A stretch of DNA of 64,000 nucleotides from Billgrantia antri (GTDB lineage Bacteria > Pseudomonadota > Gammaproteobacteria > Pseudomonadales > Halomonadaceae). Under the pieces are notes generated by a model. The model had not been told where the DNA came from and did not search any database. It was given only the letters and a program-made list of their open reading frames with translations. The stretch lies in NCBI RefSeq assembly GCF_019430905.1, contig NZ_JAHYCA010000002.1:248001-312000 (forward strand), written 5' to 3'. The translations under genes and the position numbers were made by a program. Positions 52,049 through 61,020 of this stretch are shown piece after piece; within the stretch, counting starts at the first letter, position 1; every line of letters begins with the position of its first letter.

Positions 52049-53224
52049 ATGAACCGGCCAGAACGAATCCTGGTGGAGAGCCATGGGCCGAAAGCTATCG
52101 ATCCACCGAGGGGAGTGTTCGGCCGTTTCTGGCGCGACCTCATGACGTCGGGCGGGCGCACTGACGAGAGCTGCCCCGATTTCTTGCGCATCACCCTGCT
52201 CAACTTGGTCCAGAGCACCGGCGTCCTGATCTGGGGGCTGTTCCTTTTGCTGCTTCTGTCCGGCGTACTGGAGCCCAGACCGGGACGCCTGATCATTGAT
52301 GCGGCGGGGCTGGTGATCGCCCTGTCGGTCATTATCGGCCTGCGCCGTGGCATCTCCGTCCCTGTGGCAGCACACGTCACCCACGCGTTCCTTTTCCTGG
52401 GGCTGCTGGGGTTGTCGTTCACTCGGGCGCAGAATCCACTGACGATGACCTTGCCGCTGATCTACCCAGCCCTGGCTTTCCTGCTGCTCGACGATATACG
52501 CCGTGGGCTCGCCGGCACCTTGCTCATGACGGCGGGGCTCAATATTTTGCTCTCATCGGGGTTCGGGCCCAATTTGCGCGACAGTGACATGCTGCTCGAC
52601 GGTGCCTTGACCATAACCGTGGTGATGATGTTCCAGGCAGCGGTGATGGCCCTGTACGTCCACCATCGCAAGCAGTCCACTTCCCTGCTGCGCGCCGTCA
52701 GCGTACAGCTCAACGAACTGGCCAGTCATGACCCGCTAACGGGACTCTACAATCGCCGTACCTTCTTCGAGGTACTCGAGCGTGAACTGGCGCGGCGCGA
52801 CGAGGACAAGCGCCTGCTGGCTTTCCTGCTGTTCGATGTCGATCACTTCAAGGCATACAACGATACCTACGGCCACCCCAAGGGCGACGAATTGCTCAAG
52901 CGGCTCGCCGGTATTGCCTCAAGCGTCTTTTCTCGTGGTGAGGATGTCGTGTTTCGCCTCGGTGGGGAGGAGTTCGGTGTGGTCTTTCACACGGAAACGC
53001 CTGAGCAAGCCGCCGACATGGCCGACCGGCTGCTGGCTGGCGTTGAAGCTATGGGGGAGCCGGCGCCTTCTGGTCCACATGCCTATGTCACCGTCTCTGC
53101 CGGCCTCAATCTCATGGCCAAGGGGCACGACACCACCGCCAATCAGGTCTATAGCCGTGCCGACCAGGCGCTTTATCGAGCCAAGCAGGATGGGCGCGCG
53201 CGCTGGTGCCATGCCTCGCCATGA
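52049..53224 (+). CDS. Membrane diguanylate cyclase
   Basis: 391 residues from ATG 52049, with GAGG six bases upstream; the frame extends to 51989 without a site. Five to six N-terminal helices (TLLNLVQSTGVLIWGLFLLL through MMFQAAVMALYVHH) form a MASE-like sensor, followed by a GGDEF domain: LLFDVDHFKAYNDTYGHPKG, then the active loop RLGGEEFGVV with the I-site RGED five residues before. All catalytic residues are intact, so it should make c-di-GMP, with product inhibition. Signal unknown. Confidence 0.92.
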   Translation: MNRPERILVESHGPKAIDPPRGVFGRFWRDLMTSGGRTDESCPDFLRITLLNLVQSTGVLIWGLFLLLLLSGVLEPRPGRLIIDAAGLVIALSVIIGLRRGISVPVAAHVTHAFLFLGLLGLSFTRAQNPLTMTLPLIYPALAFLLLDDIRRGLAGTLLMTAGLNILLSSGFGPNLRDSDMLLDGALTITVVMMFQAAVMALYVHHRKQSTSLLRAVSVQLNELASHDPLTGLYNRRTFFEVLERELARRDEDKRLLAFLLFDVDHFKAYNDTYGHPKGDELLKRLAGIASSVFSRGEDVVFRLGGEEFGVVFHTETPEQAADMADRLLAGVEAMGEPAPSGPHAYVTVSAGLNLMAKGHDTTANQVYSRADQALYRAKQDGRARWCHASP

Positions 53225-53230
53225 AGTGGT

Positions 53231-54700
53231 CTACCCACCGGGGCCATACTCGAGGCAGCGTTCGGTCATGGCCGGCCCCTGCAGCAGGGCTCTGCTGAGA
53301 TCTCGCAAGGCGCTGCGCAGGCCCTCCTCCAGTACCGGGTGGTAGTAAGGCATCTCCAGCATGCGCTCGACGCCCATCTTCTGCTCCAGCGCCCAGGCCA
53401 GCAGGTGAGCGATGTGCTCCACCTGCGGACCGAACAGCTCGGCGCCGAGAAACTGGCCGGAGCCGTGCTCGGCGTAGAGGCGCATCAAGCCTCGGTTCTG
53501 GCGCATTACCACTGCGCGCCCCTGATCCTCGAAAGTGGCTTGACCTTCTGCAACGTTGTCACAGCCGAAACGGTTTGCCGCCTCGTCGCGGCTCAGGCCA
53601 ACGGTAGCCATCTGCGGCTCGGTGAAGACAATCGACAGCGGCGTGCTGCGGTGACCGGCGCGGCGCTCGGGGTAGCGGCCGGCGTTGTGCCCGGCGATGC
53701 GCCCCTGCTGGTTCGCTTCGTGCAGCAGCGGCAGCTCCTGGCTGGCATCGCCGGCAATGAAGATGTGGCTGCCGGCGTTCTCGTCGTCAGTGTGCCGGCA
53801 CTGCATGGTAAAGCGGTTATAGTAGGGCACCCCCTTGTCGTCCAACGCCAGGCCGGCGTTGTGCAGATCGAGGCGGTCGAGATTGGGTCGACGTCCGGTA
53901 GCGGCCAGCAGGTAGTCGAAGCGCTCAGTCAAGCGATGCCCACTGTCGCGTTCCAGAAACGTGATCGCGACCTGATTGCCATCCCGCTCGATGGCCTCGA
54001 CCTGAGCCGCCGGGTCGAGGTAGAACTCGTCGCTGAAGGTGCGTTCGGCATAGTCGCGCAGTGCCGGGTCCTGGAACGGGCCGAGCGAGCCGCTCTTGCC
54101 GAACATGCGCAGGCGCACGCCCAGACGGCTGAGTGCCTGGCCGAGCTCCAGGCCGACGATGCCGGGCCCGAACACGGCTACCGACTCGGGCAGGTCGTCC
54201 CATTCGAAGACGGCGTCGCTGTCGATCAAACGATCGCCGGCAGGAGCGAAGGCCTTAGGCGAGTGGGGACGTGAGCCAGTCGCGATGATGATGGCGCGGG
54301 CATGCAGGCGAAGATCATTACCGATGCGCAGGGTATGCGGATCCTCGAAGCGGGCGTGGCCCGAAAGCCGATTCTCGGGCTCGATGCGCTGCATGGACTC
54401 GAGTACGTTCTCGACGAAGGCGTCACGCTGACGCCTGACGCGTTCCATCACGTCACGGCCGTTGACACCGATACTTCCTATCTCGATGCCGAAGCCCGCC
54501 GCCGTGTGGGCCTGGTGGGCCGACTCGGCGGCGGCGATGAGCAGCTTGGACGGCATGCAGCCCACCCGGGCACAAGTGGTACCGGGTTCGCCCCCTTCGA
54601 TGAGCACGACCCGGTCATGATACTGCCTGGCTACCTGCCAGGCGCTGAGACCGGCGGTGCCGGCCCCGATCACGGCAATATCGACGTTGCATTCCTGCAT
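53231..54700 (-). CDS. Dihydrolipoamide dehydrogenase-like disulfide oxidoreductase
   Basis: 489 residues. FAD fold DIAVIGAGTAGLSAWQVARQ, redox pair TTCARVGCMPSKLL (CxxxxC), NAD fold ESVAVFGPGIVGLELGQALS, and C-terminal His-Glu pair in MPYYHPVLEEGLRSALRDL. This is the layout of dihydrolipoyl dehydrogenases, but the second glycine motif is GPGIVG. It stands outside any pyruvate or 2-oxoglutarate dehydrogenase operon, so a stand-alone role such as mercuric-type or soluble pyridine nucleotide work is also possible. It converges with the diguanylate cyclase; its start lies next to the DUF3008 gene. Confidence 0.88.
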   Translation of the reverse strand: MQECNVDIAVIGAGTAGLSAWQVARQYHDRVVLIEGGEPGTTCARVGCMPSKLLIAAAESAHQAHTAAGFGIEIGSIGVNGRDVMERVRRQRDAFVENVLESMQRIEPENRLSGHARFEDPHTLRIGNDLRLHARAIIIATGSRPHSPKAFAPAGDRLIDSDAVFEWDDLPESVAVFGPGIVGLELGQALSRLGVRLRMFGKSGSLGPFQDPALRDYAERTFSDEFYLDPAAQVEAIERDGNQVAITFLERDSGHRLTERFDYLLAATGRRPNLDRLDLHNAGLALDDKGVPYYNRFTMQCRHTDDENAGSHIFIAGDASQELPLLHEANQQGRIAGHNAGRYPERRAGHRSTPLSIVFTEPQMATVGLSRDEAANRFGCDNVAEGQATFEDQGRAVVMRQNRGLMRLYAEHGSGQFLGAELFGPQVEHIAHLLAWALEQKMGVERMLEMPYYHPVLEEGLRSALRDLSRALLQGPAMTERCLEYGPGG

Positions 54701-54774
54701 GACTCGTCTCCCGGCTTGCTGGCATCTGGCTAAAGCCTAGACGCTGCTTGCAGAAGGCGGCCACTGCGGTGCGA

Positions 54775-54963
54775 TTACGACTTGCGGTTGTGAGCGGGCT
54801 TGTCCTTGCGGTTGGACGAAGCCATTTTCTCGAGTTCCTTTTCGTCCATCGATTCGTACATCTGCTTCGACGCACCTTCGAGTTCGCTGACCTTTTTTTC
54901 GCCACGCTTGGCAGCAAGAGCAGCGCCTGCCGCCATTTGCTGGGCTTCGGATTTAGCGGGCAT
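54775..54963 (-). CDS. DUF3008 family small protein
   Basis: 62 residues from ATG 54963, with GGGAGG eight bases upstream. Very polar and helical: MPAKSEAQQMAAGAALAAKR then GEKKVSELEGASKQMYESM, ending in KDKPAHNRKS. The lysine- and alanine-rich pattern is that of DUF3008, small stress-type proteins of unknown function. It is just upstream of the disulfide oxidoreductase on the same strand, 74 bases apart. Confidence 0.85.
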   Translation of the reverse strand: MPAKSEAQQMAAGAALAAKRGEKKVSELEGASKQMYESMDEKELEKMASSNRKDKPAHNRKS

Positions 54964-55298
54964 TATCTGGTTCCTCCCTGAGCTAATATTAGGTCCCTTT
55001 ATCAACCCTAGATCCAGAAGCAGATGCAATTTGTATCAATATGTTGCAAATAAGTTGGATTGCGTAATTTCCGGGGCGGCCTTCCATCAAAAAAGGGCAA
55101 AGAAAGGTGACATAAAGCCCTAAAGTAATAAAATCCAGTGTTACAAATCTCCTTTTGACGAGGTCCAAATAGCATGATATCTGAAAGCAAGAGTATGGAA
55201 TAACGATAATGACCTTGGCGTGAATGCAGTCGTTCAAGGGACCACTTTATTTTCTAATACTCGAATGGTCCGTTGCATCCCGTGGGGAAGGGAGTCTC
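54964..55298. other. AT-rich divergent region, DUF3008 / GGDEF-EAL
   Basis: 335 bases, notably AT-rich, between two divergent genes. It holds the promoter at 55155-55183. A minus-strand open frame at 54989-55237 has a hydrophobic, noise-like composition and no ribosome site, so I do not call it a gene. Confidence 0.45.
55155..55183 (+). promoter_or_regulatory. Predicted promoter of the GGDEF-EAL gene
   Basis: TTGACG (55155-55160), 17-base spacer, TATCTG (55178-55183). A start near 55190 would give a leader of about 110 bases before ATG 55299. Confidence 0.55.
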
Positions 55299-56606
55299 AT
55301 GCGCCAGCTTGCCACCCAACGCCGATCCCATGATCCGGCCGCCCCGGCCTATCGCGATGACGTCACCGGCTTGGCCACGCGCAGCCATGCCGAACATCGG
55401 CTCGCCGCCTTGCTGGCCCATGCCGCAGTGCGGCATGCGAAGGTCGCCATACTGCACATCGACATCGATCGCTTGAAGGAGATCAACCATTCGCTGGGCA
55501 GGCCGATGGGTGACGCTTGCCTGCGTCTGATGGCCCAGCGGGTCAGCGACGTGATCGACTTCAAGGGCAGCGTCTACCGGCTGGATAGCGACGAGATCAT
55601 GGCCGTGATACCCGACGTGGCAGGTCTGGAGGGGGTCGTGTCCATCGTCGAACGGCTGTTGGCGCATACTCGTCTGCCCTTCGAGCTGTCCGGGCGAACC
55701 CTGTTTGCCAGCTGTTGTATCGGCCTGGCGCTGTATCCTGATCATGGCGGCACGGTCACCGAACTGATGCGCCATGCCAATCTGGCCCGGCGCAAGGCCC
55801 AGGCCAGGGGCGATATGCGACATTGCGTCTTCTCGCCTGAACTGCTCGACGACGGGCCCGATATCGTAGCGCTGCGCAGTGAGCTGCGCGATGCCTTGCC
55901 GCGCGGAGAGCTGGAACTGCGCTACCGCCCCGTGCTCTGTGCACGCAGCGGCCAGGTGGTAGCCGTGCTGGCTCAGCCGCGCTGGTGCTCGCCACGTTTT
56001 GGTGTGCTCGAGGCGGCACGATGGTGGCCTGCAGCTCGCGACAACGGGCAACTGGATGAAATCTGTTCCTGGGTGTTGGCGAGAGCCTGCCGCCATTCCC
56101 GTTCATGGTTCGAGGCCGGCTCCGGATTGAGGGTAGTGGTCGGCATGCCGGCCGAAGCCGTGGCAGGCGACATGCTCGCGGAGCGTGTCAGCGAGGTGCT
56201 CGCCGAGAGCGTCCTGCCGGCGGGGCTGCTCGAGATCGAATTGACCGAAGCCGGGCTGATACAGGATCCCGATCATGCCTGCGTTCTGCTCGAACGGCTC
56301 AAGGCGAAGGGCGTGAAGCTCAGCATCGACGGCTTCGGCAGCGGCCATTCCATTCTGGGACATTTGAGCCGGCTTCCCATCGACACGCTCAAGCTCGATG
56401 CGTCGTTCATCGACGACTGCCTCGACAACCCACGCCGCCAGGCGGTCATCCGCTCGGTCATCACGATGGGGCATGAGCTGGGCGTGCGCGTAGCGGCCAA
56501 CGGGGTCGCATCGCGACAGCAGGCCGACTACCTGCGCGAGCAGGGCTGCGACCTGTTGCAGGGCAGCCTCTGGTCGCGCATGGAGTACAGCGATTCGTCG
56601 TCGTAG
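55299..56606 (+). CDS. Doubly degenerate GGDEF-EAL protein
   Basis: 435 residues from ATG 55299 behind GGGAG. Both catalytic centres are changed. GGDEF part: ILHIDIDRLKEINHSLG keeps the fold, but the active loop reads RLDSDEIMAV instead of RxGGDEF. EAL part: EAL is replaced by LAQ (AVLAQPRW), DDFG by DGFG (IDGFGSGHS) and the AEGVE motif by ANGVA. With these losses neither synthesis nor hydrolysis of c-di-GMP is expected; the protein more likely senses c-di-GMP or binds a partner. No membrane segment is present, so it is cytoplasmic. Confidence 0.85.
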   Translation: MRQLATQRRSHDPAAPAYRDDVTGLATRSHAEHRLAALLAHAAVRHAKVAILHIDIDRLKEINHSLGRPMGDACLRLMAQRVSDVIDFKGSVYRLDSDEIMAVIPDVAGLEGVVSIVERLLAHTRLPFELSGRTLFASCCIGLALYPDHGGTVTELMRHANLARRKAQARGDMRHCVFSPELLDDGPDIVALRSELRDALPRGELELRYRPVLCARSGQVVAVLAQPRWCSPRFGVLEAARWWPAARDNGQLDEICSWVLARACRHSRSWFEAGSGLRVVVGMPAEAVAGDMLAERVSEVLAESVLPAGLLEIELTEAGLIQDPDHACVLLERLKAKGVKLSIDGFGSGHSILGHLSRLPIDTLKLDASFIDDCLDNPRRQAVIRSVITMGHELGVRVAANGVASRQQADYLREQGCDLLQGSLWSRMEYSDSSS

Positions 56607-56698
56607 TAGTTAGGGCGCCATGTCAGGTTCAAGGTTGCGGGAAGGTCTCATTGGGTCGACCATGAAGCCTTTCCCCGACCTGCCCTATAGGAGCCGAC

Positions 56699-56902
56699 AT
56701 GCCCATCGTGACCATTCAGCAGTTCCCGCGCGAACTGGCGCAGAAGCGTGAGCTGGCGCGCCGTATCACCGACGCTTTCCGTGAGGTTTATGGCGTCTCG
56801 GAGCAGAGCGTTCAGGTATTCTTCCATGAAGTGGATGGCGAGAACTGGGCCAAGGCAGGTGTGATGGGCAGCGAACCCAGCAATGGCAAGGATGCATCAT
56901 AA
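56699..56902 (+). CDS. 4-oxalocrotonate tautomerase-family protein
   Basis: 67 residues. The N-terminal Pro after Met (MPIVTIQQF) is the catalytic base of tautomerases. The helix REVYGVSEQSVQVFFHEVDG matches the family. Normal length is about 62. It lies nine bases before the creatininase-type gene on the same strand, so the two form a small operon, possibly acting on a cyclic or carbonyl compound. Confidence 0.88.
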   Translation: MPIVTIQQFPRELAQKRELARRITDAFREVYGVSEQSVQVFFHEVDGENWAKAGVMGSEPSNGKDAS

Positions 56903-56911
56903 GGAGACGAC

Positions 56912-57664
56912 ATGCGGCTGCAACATGCTACCTGGCAGGAGGTCGACGCCTACCTGCGACGTGAGACCGGCATCATCGTGCCGATCGGTTCCACCGAGCA
57001 GCACGGCCCCAACGGTCTGGTGGGTACTGACGCCATCTGTCCCGAGACGGTTGCCTGGGAAGTCGGCGAGCGTTACGGGGTGCTGGTCGCACCGACCCAG
57101 AACCTGGGCATGGCTCAGCATCATCTGGCCTTTCCCGGCACCATCAGTCTGCGCCCCAGTACGCTGATCGCCGTGCTGCGCGATACCGTGATCTCGCTGT
57201 CACGCCATGGCTTCACCCATGTCTTTTTTCTCAACGGCCACGGTGGCAATGTGGCGACCCTGAGCGCGGCCTTTGCCGAGATCCATGCCGAACGCAGCAT
57301 GGGCTACGGGCCGCAGCCCGTGGGCGAACTGCACCTGACGACCCACAACTGGTTCGCCGGTTCGCGCGTCCGCGAGCTGGCGGAATCGCTCTACGGCGAT
57401 GCCGAAGGCACCCATGCCACCGCTTCGGAGGTGGCGCTTTCCTGGTTCGCGCGGCCCGAGGCGGTCAAGCACGTGGACATGTCGCCGCGCATCGCCCCTC
57501 GCGGCAGTGCCCAATGCGATGCCGACGAGTTTCGGCGTCGCTTTCCCGACGGTCGCATGGGCTCGGATCCTTCGCTGGCAAGCATCGAGCACGGCGAGCG
57601 TTTCCTCGACGCCAGCGTGTCCGATGCCTGGGAGGCCTATCGGGCTTTCATACGCCCCATTTAG
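56912..57664 (+). CDS. Creatininase-family amidohydrolase
   Basis: 250 residues. Metal motifs: VPIGSTEQHGPNGLVGTDAI (Glu, His, Asp) and FFLNGHGGNVATL (His), with the later Glu in EGTHATASEVALSWF. The enzyme hydrolyses cyclic amides such as creatinine or formamides with two metals. It pairs with the tautomerase upstream. AAGGAG precedes the ATG at 56912. Confidence 0.88.
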   Translation: MRLQHATWQEVDAYLRRETGIIVPIGSTEQHGPNGLVGTDAICPETVAWEVGERYGVLVAPTQNLGMAQHHLAFPGTISLRPSTLIAVLRDTVISLSRHGFTHVFFLNGHGGNVATLSAAFAEIHAERSMGYGPQPVGELHLTTHNWFAGSRVRELAESLYGDAEGTHATASEVALSWFARPEAVKHVDMSPRIAPRGSAQCDADEFRRRFPDGRMGSDPSLASIEHGERFLDASVSDAWEAYRAFIRPI

Positions 57665-57975
57665 GCAGTGAAAGGGATATTCATCGCGACTTTATCTCGT
57701 CGTTCATACCCGTGCCAATGGCCTGTCAGGGCTCGGTGCCTTGCGTTACCCAGTGTTGGGTTCGTAGCGCGTCAGGGTAATGTTCATTAACGGCGTATTG
57801 CTGCTTTGTGTCGTTGATGGTGGCCGGGCGTCAAGCCAATTGACAGCCCCTCCATGCGTACTATTTTGCGAGTGTCAACCAAGCGTCGAGTATGGACTGG
57901 ACAGGGTTGCATGAGACCTTTTTGGGCATGGAGCCCTTTCCGGGTTGTGACATTAGCAAAACATGGAGGTGGCGA
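57665..57975. other. Intergenic region before the stress-type operon
   Basis: 311 bases. A small stem at 57739-57753 (ACCCA/TGGGT) may end the previous operon. The right half carries the promoter at 57840-57867 and a leader of about 100 bases. No gene recognised. Confidence 0.45.
57840..57867 (+). promoter_or_regulatory. Predicted strong promoter of the DUF3618 operon
   Basis: Perfect -35 TTGACA (57840-57845), 16-base spacer, TATTTT (57862-57867). Transcription would start near 57875, leaving about 100 bases of leader before ATG 57976. Confidence 0.65.
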
Positions 57976-58431
57976 ATGAGCGATATCCATAGCCGCGCGA
58001 GCCGTGAAGCTGGCGTTGGCAGCGAGCGTGACCGGCACGGTCTCGACCGTGAAGAACTCCGCCATCAAGCGGAAGAGACCCGCGACGAGCTGCGCGAAGC
58101 AGCAAGGGCGCAAGCCGAGGGCTTGCTGGATCGACAGAAAGCTGCGGCAGCCGACCAGGCCGAGCGAGTCTCCACGGTGCTGCATAAAATGGCCGATGAA
58201 TTCGAACGTCAGGAGCAGCCGTATTTTTCCGGTTGTGTCAATGAATTGGCCAAGCGTTCCGATAACTTTTCCCGAACCCTGCGCGAGCGCGATCTGGAGG
58301 CGTTGATGGAGCAGACCCGTCACTACAGCCGCCAGCATCCAGCGCTGTTCATGGGTGGCGCGATTGCGGCTGGTTTCATGCTGTCGCGCTTCATGCGTAG
58401 CTCCAGCCAGGGCGACGCACCGAGACCCTGA
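57976..58431 (+). CDS. Amphipathic helical membrane-associated protein
   Basis: 151 residues from ATG 57976 with TGGAGG upstream; the frame extends to 57892 without support. A charged helix of 90 residues (GLDREELRHQAEETRDELRE, then AAADQAERVSTVLHKMADEF) ends in one hydrophobic segment LFMGGAIAAGFMLSRFM near the C-terminus. This is the layout of ElaB/YqjD-like inner-membrane-anchored proteins, though I cannot assign a named family. First gene of a three-gene operon with a YqjE-like and a DUF3618 protein. Confidence 0.7.
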   Translation: MSDIHSRASREAGVGSERDRHGLDREELRHQAEETRDELREAARAQAEGLLDRQKAAAADQAERVSTVLHKMADEFERQEQPYFSGCVNELAKRSDNFSRTLRERDLEALMEQTRHYSRQHPALFMGGAIAAGFMLSRFMRSSSQGDAPRP

Positions 58432-58509
58432 GTCGCAGCATATGAGACGAGAGTGTTGGCTTTCGTCGAGTGAATGCTCTGCTGTGGGATGCAAAGGAGG
58501 CGACACACC

Positions 58510-58947
58510 ATGGAAGCGGAAAACAGAATGCGGACAGGGGAGACTTCGGTAGCCTCCCTTTTCACCAATCTGGCACGTGACGTCACCTCGCTGGTACGCA
58601 AGGAGACCGAACTCGCCAAGGTGGAAATGGGCGAGAAAACCAGCCAGGCCATGGGCGCTCTGGCCTCGATTGCCATCGCTGGCGCCGTGCTTCTAAGCGG
58701 TTTTCTGGTTCTACTTGCCGCGGCAGTCTTCGGTCTCAATACCGTGCTGCCTCCCGACACCACGCCTTGGCTCTCCGCCCTTATCGTCGGTGGGGTAGTG
58801 GTGCTGGTCGGCTTCATCATGCTTCAAGCCGGGCGCAAGAAGCTCAAGCAGGAAAATCTGATGCCAACGCGTACCATGGCGAGCCTGCGGCGTGACAAGG
58901 CGCTGACTCAGGAGCATGAAGCGACGCTCAAGGAGGAGGTGAGATGA
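58510..58947 (+). CDS. YqjE-like (DUF1469, phage holin superfamily) protein
   Basis: 145 residues from ATG 58510, with AAAGGAGG upstream. Starts with a soluble helix VASLFTNLARDVTSLVRKET, then two membrane helices (IAGAVLLSGFLVLLAAAVFG and LIVGGVVVLVGFIMLQAG). This matches the DUF1469/holin_3_6 pattern of E. coli YqjE. It overlaps the next gene by four bases. Middle gene of the operon; such proteins accumulate in stationary phase. Confidence 0.85.
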   Translation: MEAENRMRTGETSVASLFTNLARDVTSLVRKETELAKVEMGEKTSQAMGALASIAIAGAVLLSGFLVLLAAAVFGLNTVLPPDTTPWLSALIVGGVVVLVGFIMLQAGRKKLKQENLMPTRTMASLRRDKALTQEHEATLKEEVR

Positions 58948-60086
58948 GCCAGCGCGATCGGCGTACCTCTGACGAGATCGAGGACGAAATCCATCAGGCG
59001 CGCACGCGTCTGGATGAAACCCTTCACGAAATCGAAGAGAAATTCTCTCCCCGAACGCTTATGAATACGACCTACGAGTATCTCCGTCACGGCGGAGCAG
59101 AAAACGCTCTCTCATCGTTGGGTAATACGATCCGTGAGAATCCTTTGCCCGTCATGGTGACCGGCATCGGCCTGGGCTGGCTGCTGCTGGCGCAACGCCG
59201 CTCCGGCCACGATCATGAGTATGCTGACCGTGAGCCATACGCGGGTGGTTACCCCGGATCCACGATGCCCGTCACGAGAATGCCCGATGGGGGTACCGCG
59301 CCGGGTGGCGGTGTGAGCGGCGCCGGCACCACGACGCTGGGGCATGATCCTGCGGCATTCGGCGCCACCCCCCAGCATGGCGGGGCGGAGCACGGCCATG
59401 GGAAGGGCATGACGCATAAAGCGCAGCAAATGGCCGGCCAGGTACGGGACCGTGCCCAGCATGTCAGCGACCAGATGCGAGAGCGTGCCCAGCATATGAG
59501 CGGGCAGATGCGCGATCGGACCTCTCGCTTGCGTGATCGCCAGCATTCGGCCATGCAGAGCGTCAGCCACCGGGCTCGTGATGCCGGGACACAGACCAGC
59601 CACTTCGTCCAGGACCATCCGCTCGTCGCCGGTGCCCTTGGCGTCGCGATGGGTGCCGTGCTCGGCAGTCTGTTCTCGCCGACACGCGCCGAAAACCGTC
59701 ATTTGGGAGAGATGCGCGATCAGGCCCTCCAGCGTGCCGAGGAAGCTGGGCGGGAACAGCTCGAGCGCGCCGAGGAAAAGGTCCACCATACCGCCGACCG
59801 GCTGAAGAACGAGGCTCGTACGGCGCAATCGTCGAACTCGCCGAGCTATTCAGATGCACCTGGCTATGTGGAGAACCCTTCGAGCGAAGAGCGCTACGCC
59901 AAGGCGGGGTCGACTTCCGCTACCGAGGGCAATGCGGGGCGCGAGTCGGCCGCTGGCAAAGGCGGTATGGGAACCGGCAGCGGTGTCTCCAGCAGCGCTA
60001 CGGAGAGCCGGTCCACGGCATCGTCCCAGACGTCTGGCGCGAAGCCTGGCGAGAGCGGCGGCTCCACGCCGTCACGCGGAGCTTGA
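58944..60086 (+). CDS. DUF3618 protein with helical repeat
   Basis: 380 residues. N-terminal DUF3618 part: RTSDEIEDEIHQARTRLDET followed by LHEIEEKFSPRTLMN and a hydrophobic segment PLPVMVTGIGLGWLLL. A tandem run of amphipathic repeats follows near residue 160: MAGQVRDRAQHVSDQM, RERAQHMSGQMRDRTSRLRD, then a second membrane segment VAGALGVAMGAVLGSLFSPT and a Ser/Gly-rich tail. The start overlaps the YqjE-like stop as ATGA. Domain order suggests an inner-membrane protein with a long periplasmic or cytoplasmic helix. Function unknown. Confidence 0.82.
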   Translation: MSQRDRRTSDEIEDEIHQARTRLDETLHEIEEKFSPRTLMNTTYEYLRHGGAENALSSLGNTIRENPLPVMVTGIGLGWLLLAQRRSGHDHEYADREPYAGGYPGSTMPVTRMPDGGTAPGGGVSGAGTTTLGHDPAAFGATPQHGGAEHGHGKGMTHKAQQMAGQVRDRAQHVSDQMRERAQHMSGQMRDRTSRLRDRQHSAMQSVSHRARDAGTQTSHFVQDHPLVAGALGVAMGAVLGSLFSPTRAENRHLGEMRDQALQRAEEAGREQLERAEEKVHHTADRLKNEARTAQSSNSPSYSDAPGYVENPSSEERYAKAGSTSATEGNAGRESAAGKGGMGTGSGVSSSATESRSTASSQTSGAKPGESGGSTPSRGA

Positions 60087-60121
60087 ACGCCGCCGTTTCC
60101 CACCAGGAAGGAAACGTGCCG

Positions 60122-60141
60122 CCGCGCCCAGCCGGGCGCGG
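60122..60141. terminator. Bidirectional hairpin between DUF3618 and YebC genes
   Basis: Perfect eight-base stem CCGCGCCC (60122-60129) / GGGCGCGG (60134-60141), four-base loop AGCC, in the 64 bases between two convergent genes. Neither side has a long T run. Confidence 0.6.
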
Positions 60142-60150
60142 TGTCTTGCG

Positions 60151-60873
60151 TCAGGCGCTGACGTCGGCGTTGTGAAAGACGTTCTGCACGTCGTCGAGAT
60201 CATTGAGGGCGTCGAGCAGCTTCTCGAACATGGCGACGTCATCACCCTCGACGGGGGTAGTGGTCTGCGGTACGAACTGGATCTCGTCGACCTCGAATTC
60301 GATTTCGCCGAAGGCGTCGATCAAGGCCTGCTTGGCCTTGGCATACTCGGTATGCGGGGCGAACACCGTGATCCGACCCTCCTCGTTCTCGATGTCGGTC
60401 ACGTCGACATCGGCCTCCATCAAGGCTTCCAGCGCCGCCTCCTCGTCATCGCCGGCGTAGGCGAGAATGGCGCAGTGGTCGAACATGTGGCTCACGCTGC
60501 CCGGGGTGCCAAGCTTGCTCTTGGCCTTGTTGAAGCAGGCGCGCACGTCGCCGAAGGTGCGGTTGGGGTTGTCGGTCAGGCAGTCGACGATGACCATGCA
60601 GTTGCCTGGGCCGAAGCCCTCGTAGCGAGCCGCTGAGTAGTCCTCGCCGCCTACGCCGCTGGCCTTGTCCAGCGCCTTGTCGATCACGTGGCTGGGTACC
60701 TGGTCCTTCTTGGCGCGCTCGATCAGGCCACGCAGCGTCAGGTTGCCGTTGGGGTCGGTGCCGCCCTGCTTGGCGCAGACGTAGATCTCGCGCCCGTACT
60801 TGCTGTACACCTTGGTCTTGGCGGCGGCCGTCTTGGCCATGGATTCCTTGCGGTTCTGAAAGGCCCTGCCCAT
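60151..60873 (-). CDS. YebC/PmpR-family protein
   Basis: 240 residues from ATG 60873, with AGGA about eight bases upstream; a start at 60891 is possible. Family N-terminus [20 protein letters not shown], then [20 protein letters not shown] and [16 protein letters not shown]. The three-domain YebC fold has a negatively charged C-terminal face ([17 protein letters not shown]). YebC-type proteins act in the cytoplasm as transcription regulators or, as found recently, translation factors for proline stretches. The MGRAFQNRK opening is that of the YeeN subgroup. Confidence 0.9.
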   Translation of the reverse strand: MGRAFQNRKESMAKTAAAKTKVYSKYGREIYVCAKQGGTDPNGNLTLRGLIERAKKDQVPSHVIDKALDKASGVGGEDYSAARYEGFGPGNCMVIVDCLTDNPNRTFGDVRACFNKAKSKLGTPGSVSHMFDHCAILAYAGDDEEAALEALMEADVDVTDIENEEGRITVFAPHTEYAKAKQALIDAFGEIEFEVDEIQFVPQTTTPVEGDDVAMFEKLLDALNDLDDVQNVFHNADVSA

Positions 60874-61020
60874 AACGTTGTCCTGTTGCATCGGATACGA
60901 GGCTGGATTCTACGAAACCGGCCTGTTCGGGAACAGCCCTATTTCGTCTCGGTGATGGCTGACAGGTTGCAGGGCACGGCTACACTGCTTTGAGATTCTT
61001 CTGCCAGTCGGAGCCGCGTC

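Noticed and set aside
54989..55237. Minus-strand hydrophobic open frame in the AT-rich gap
   Set aside because: No ribosome site, noise-like composition, and it lies across the promoter region of the GGDEF-EAL gene.
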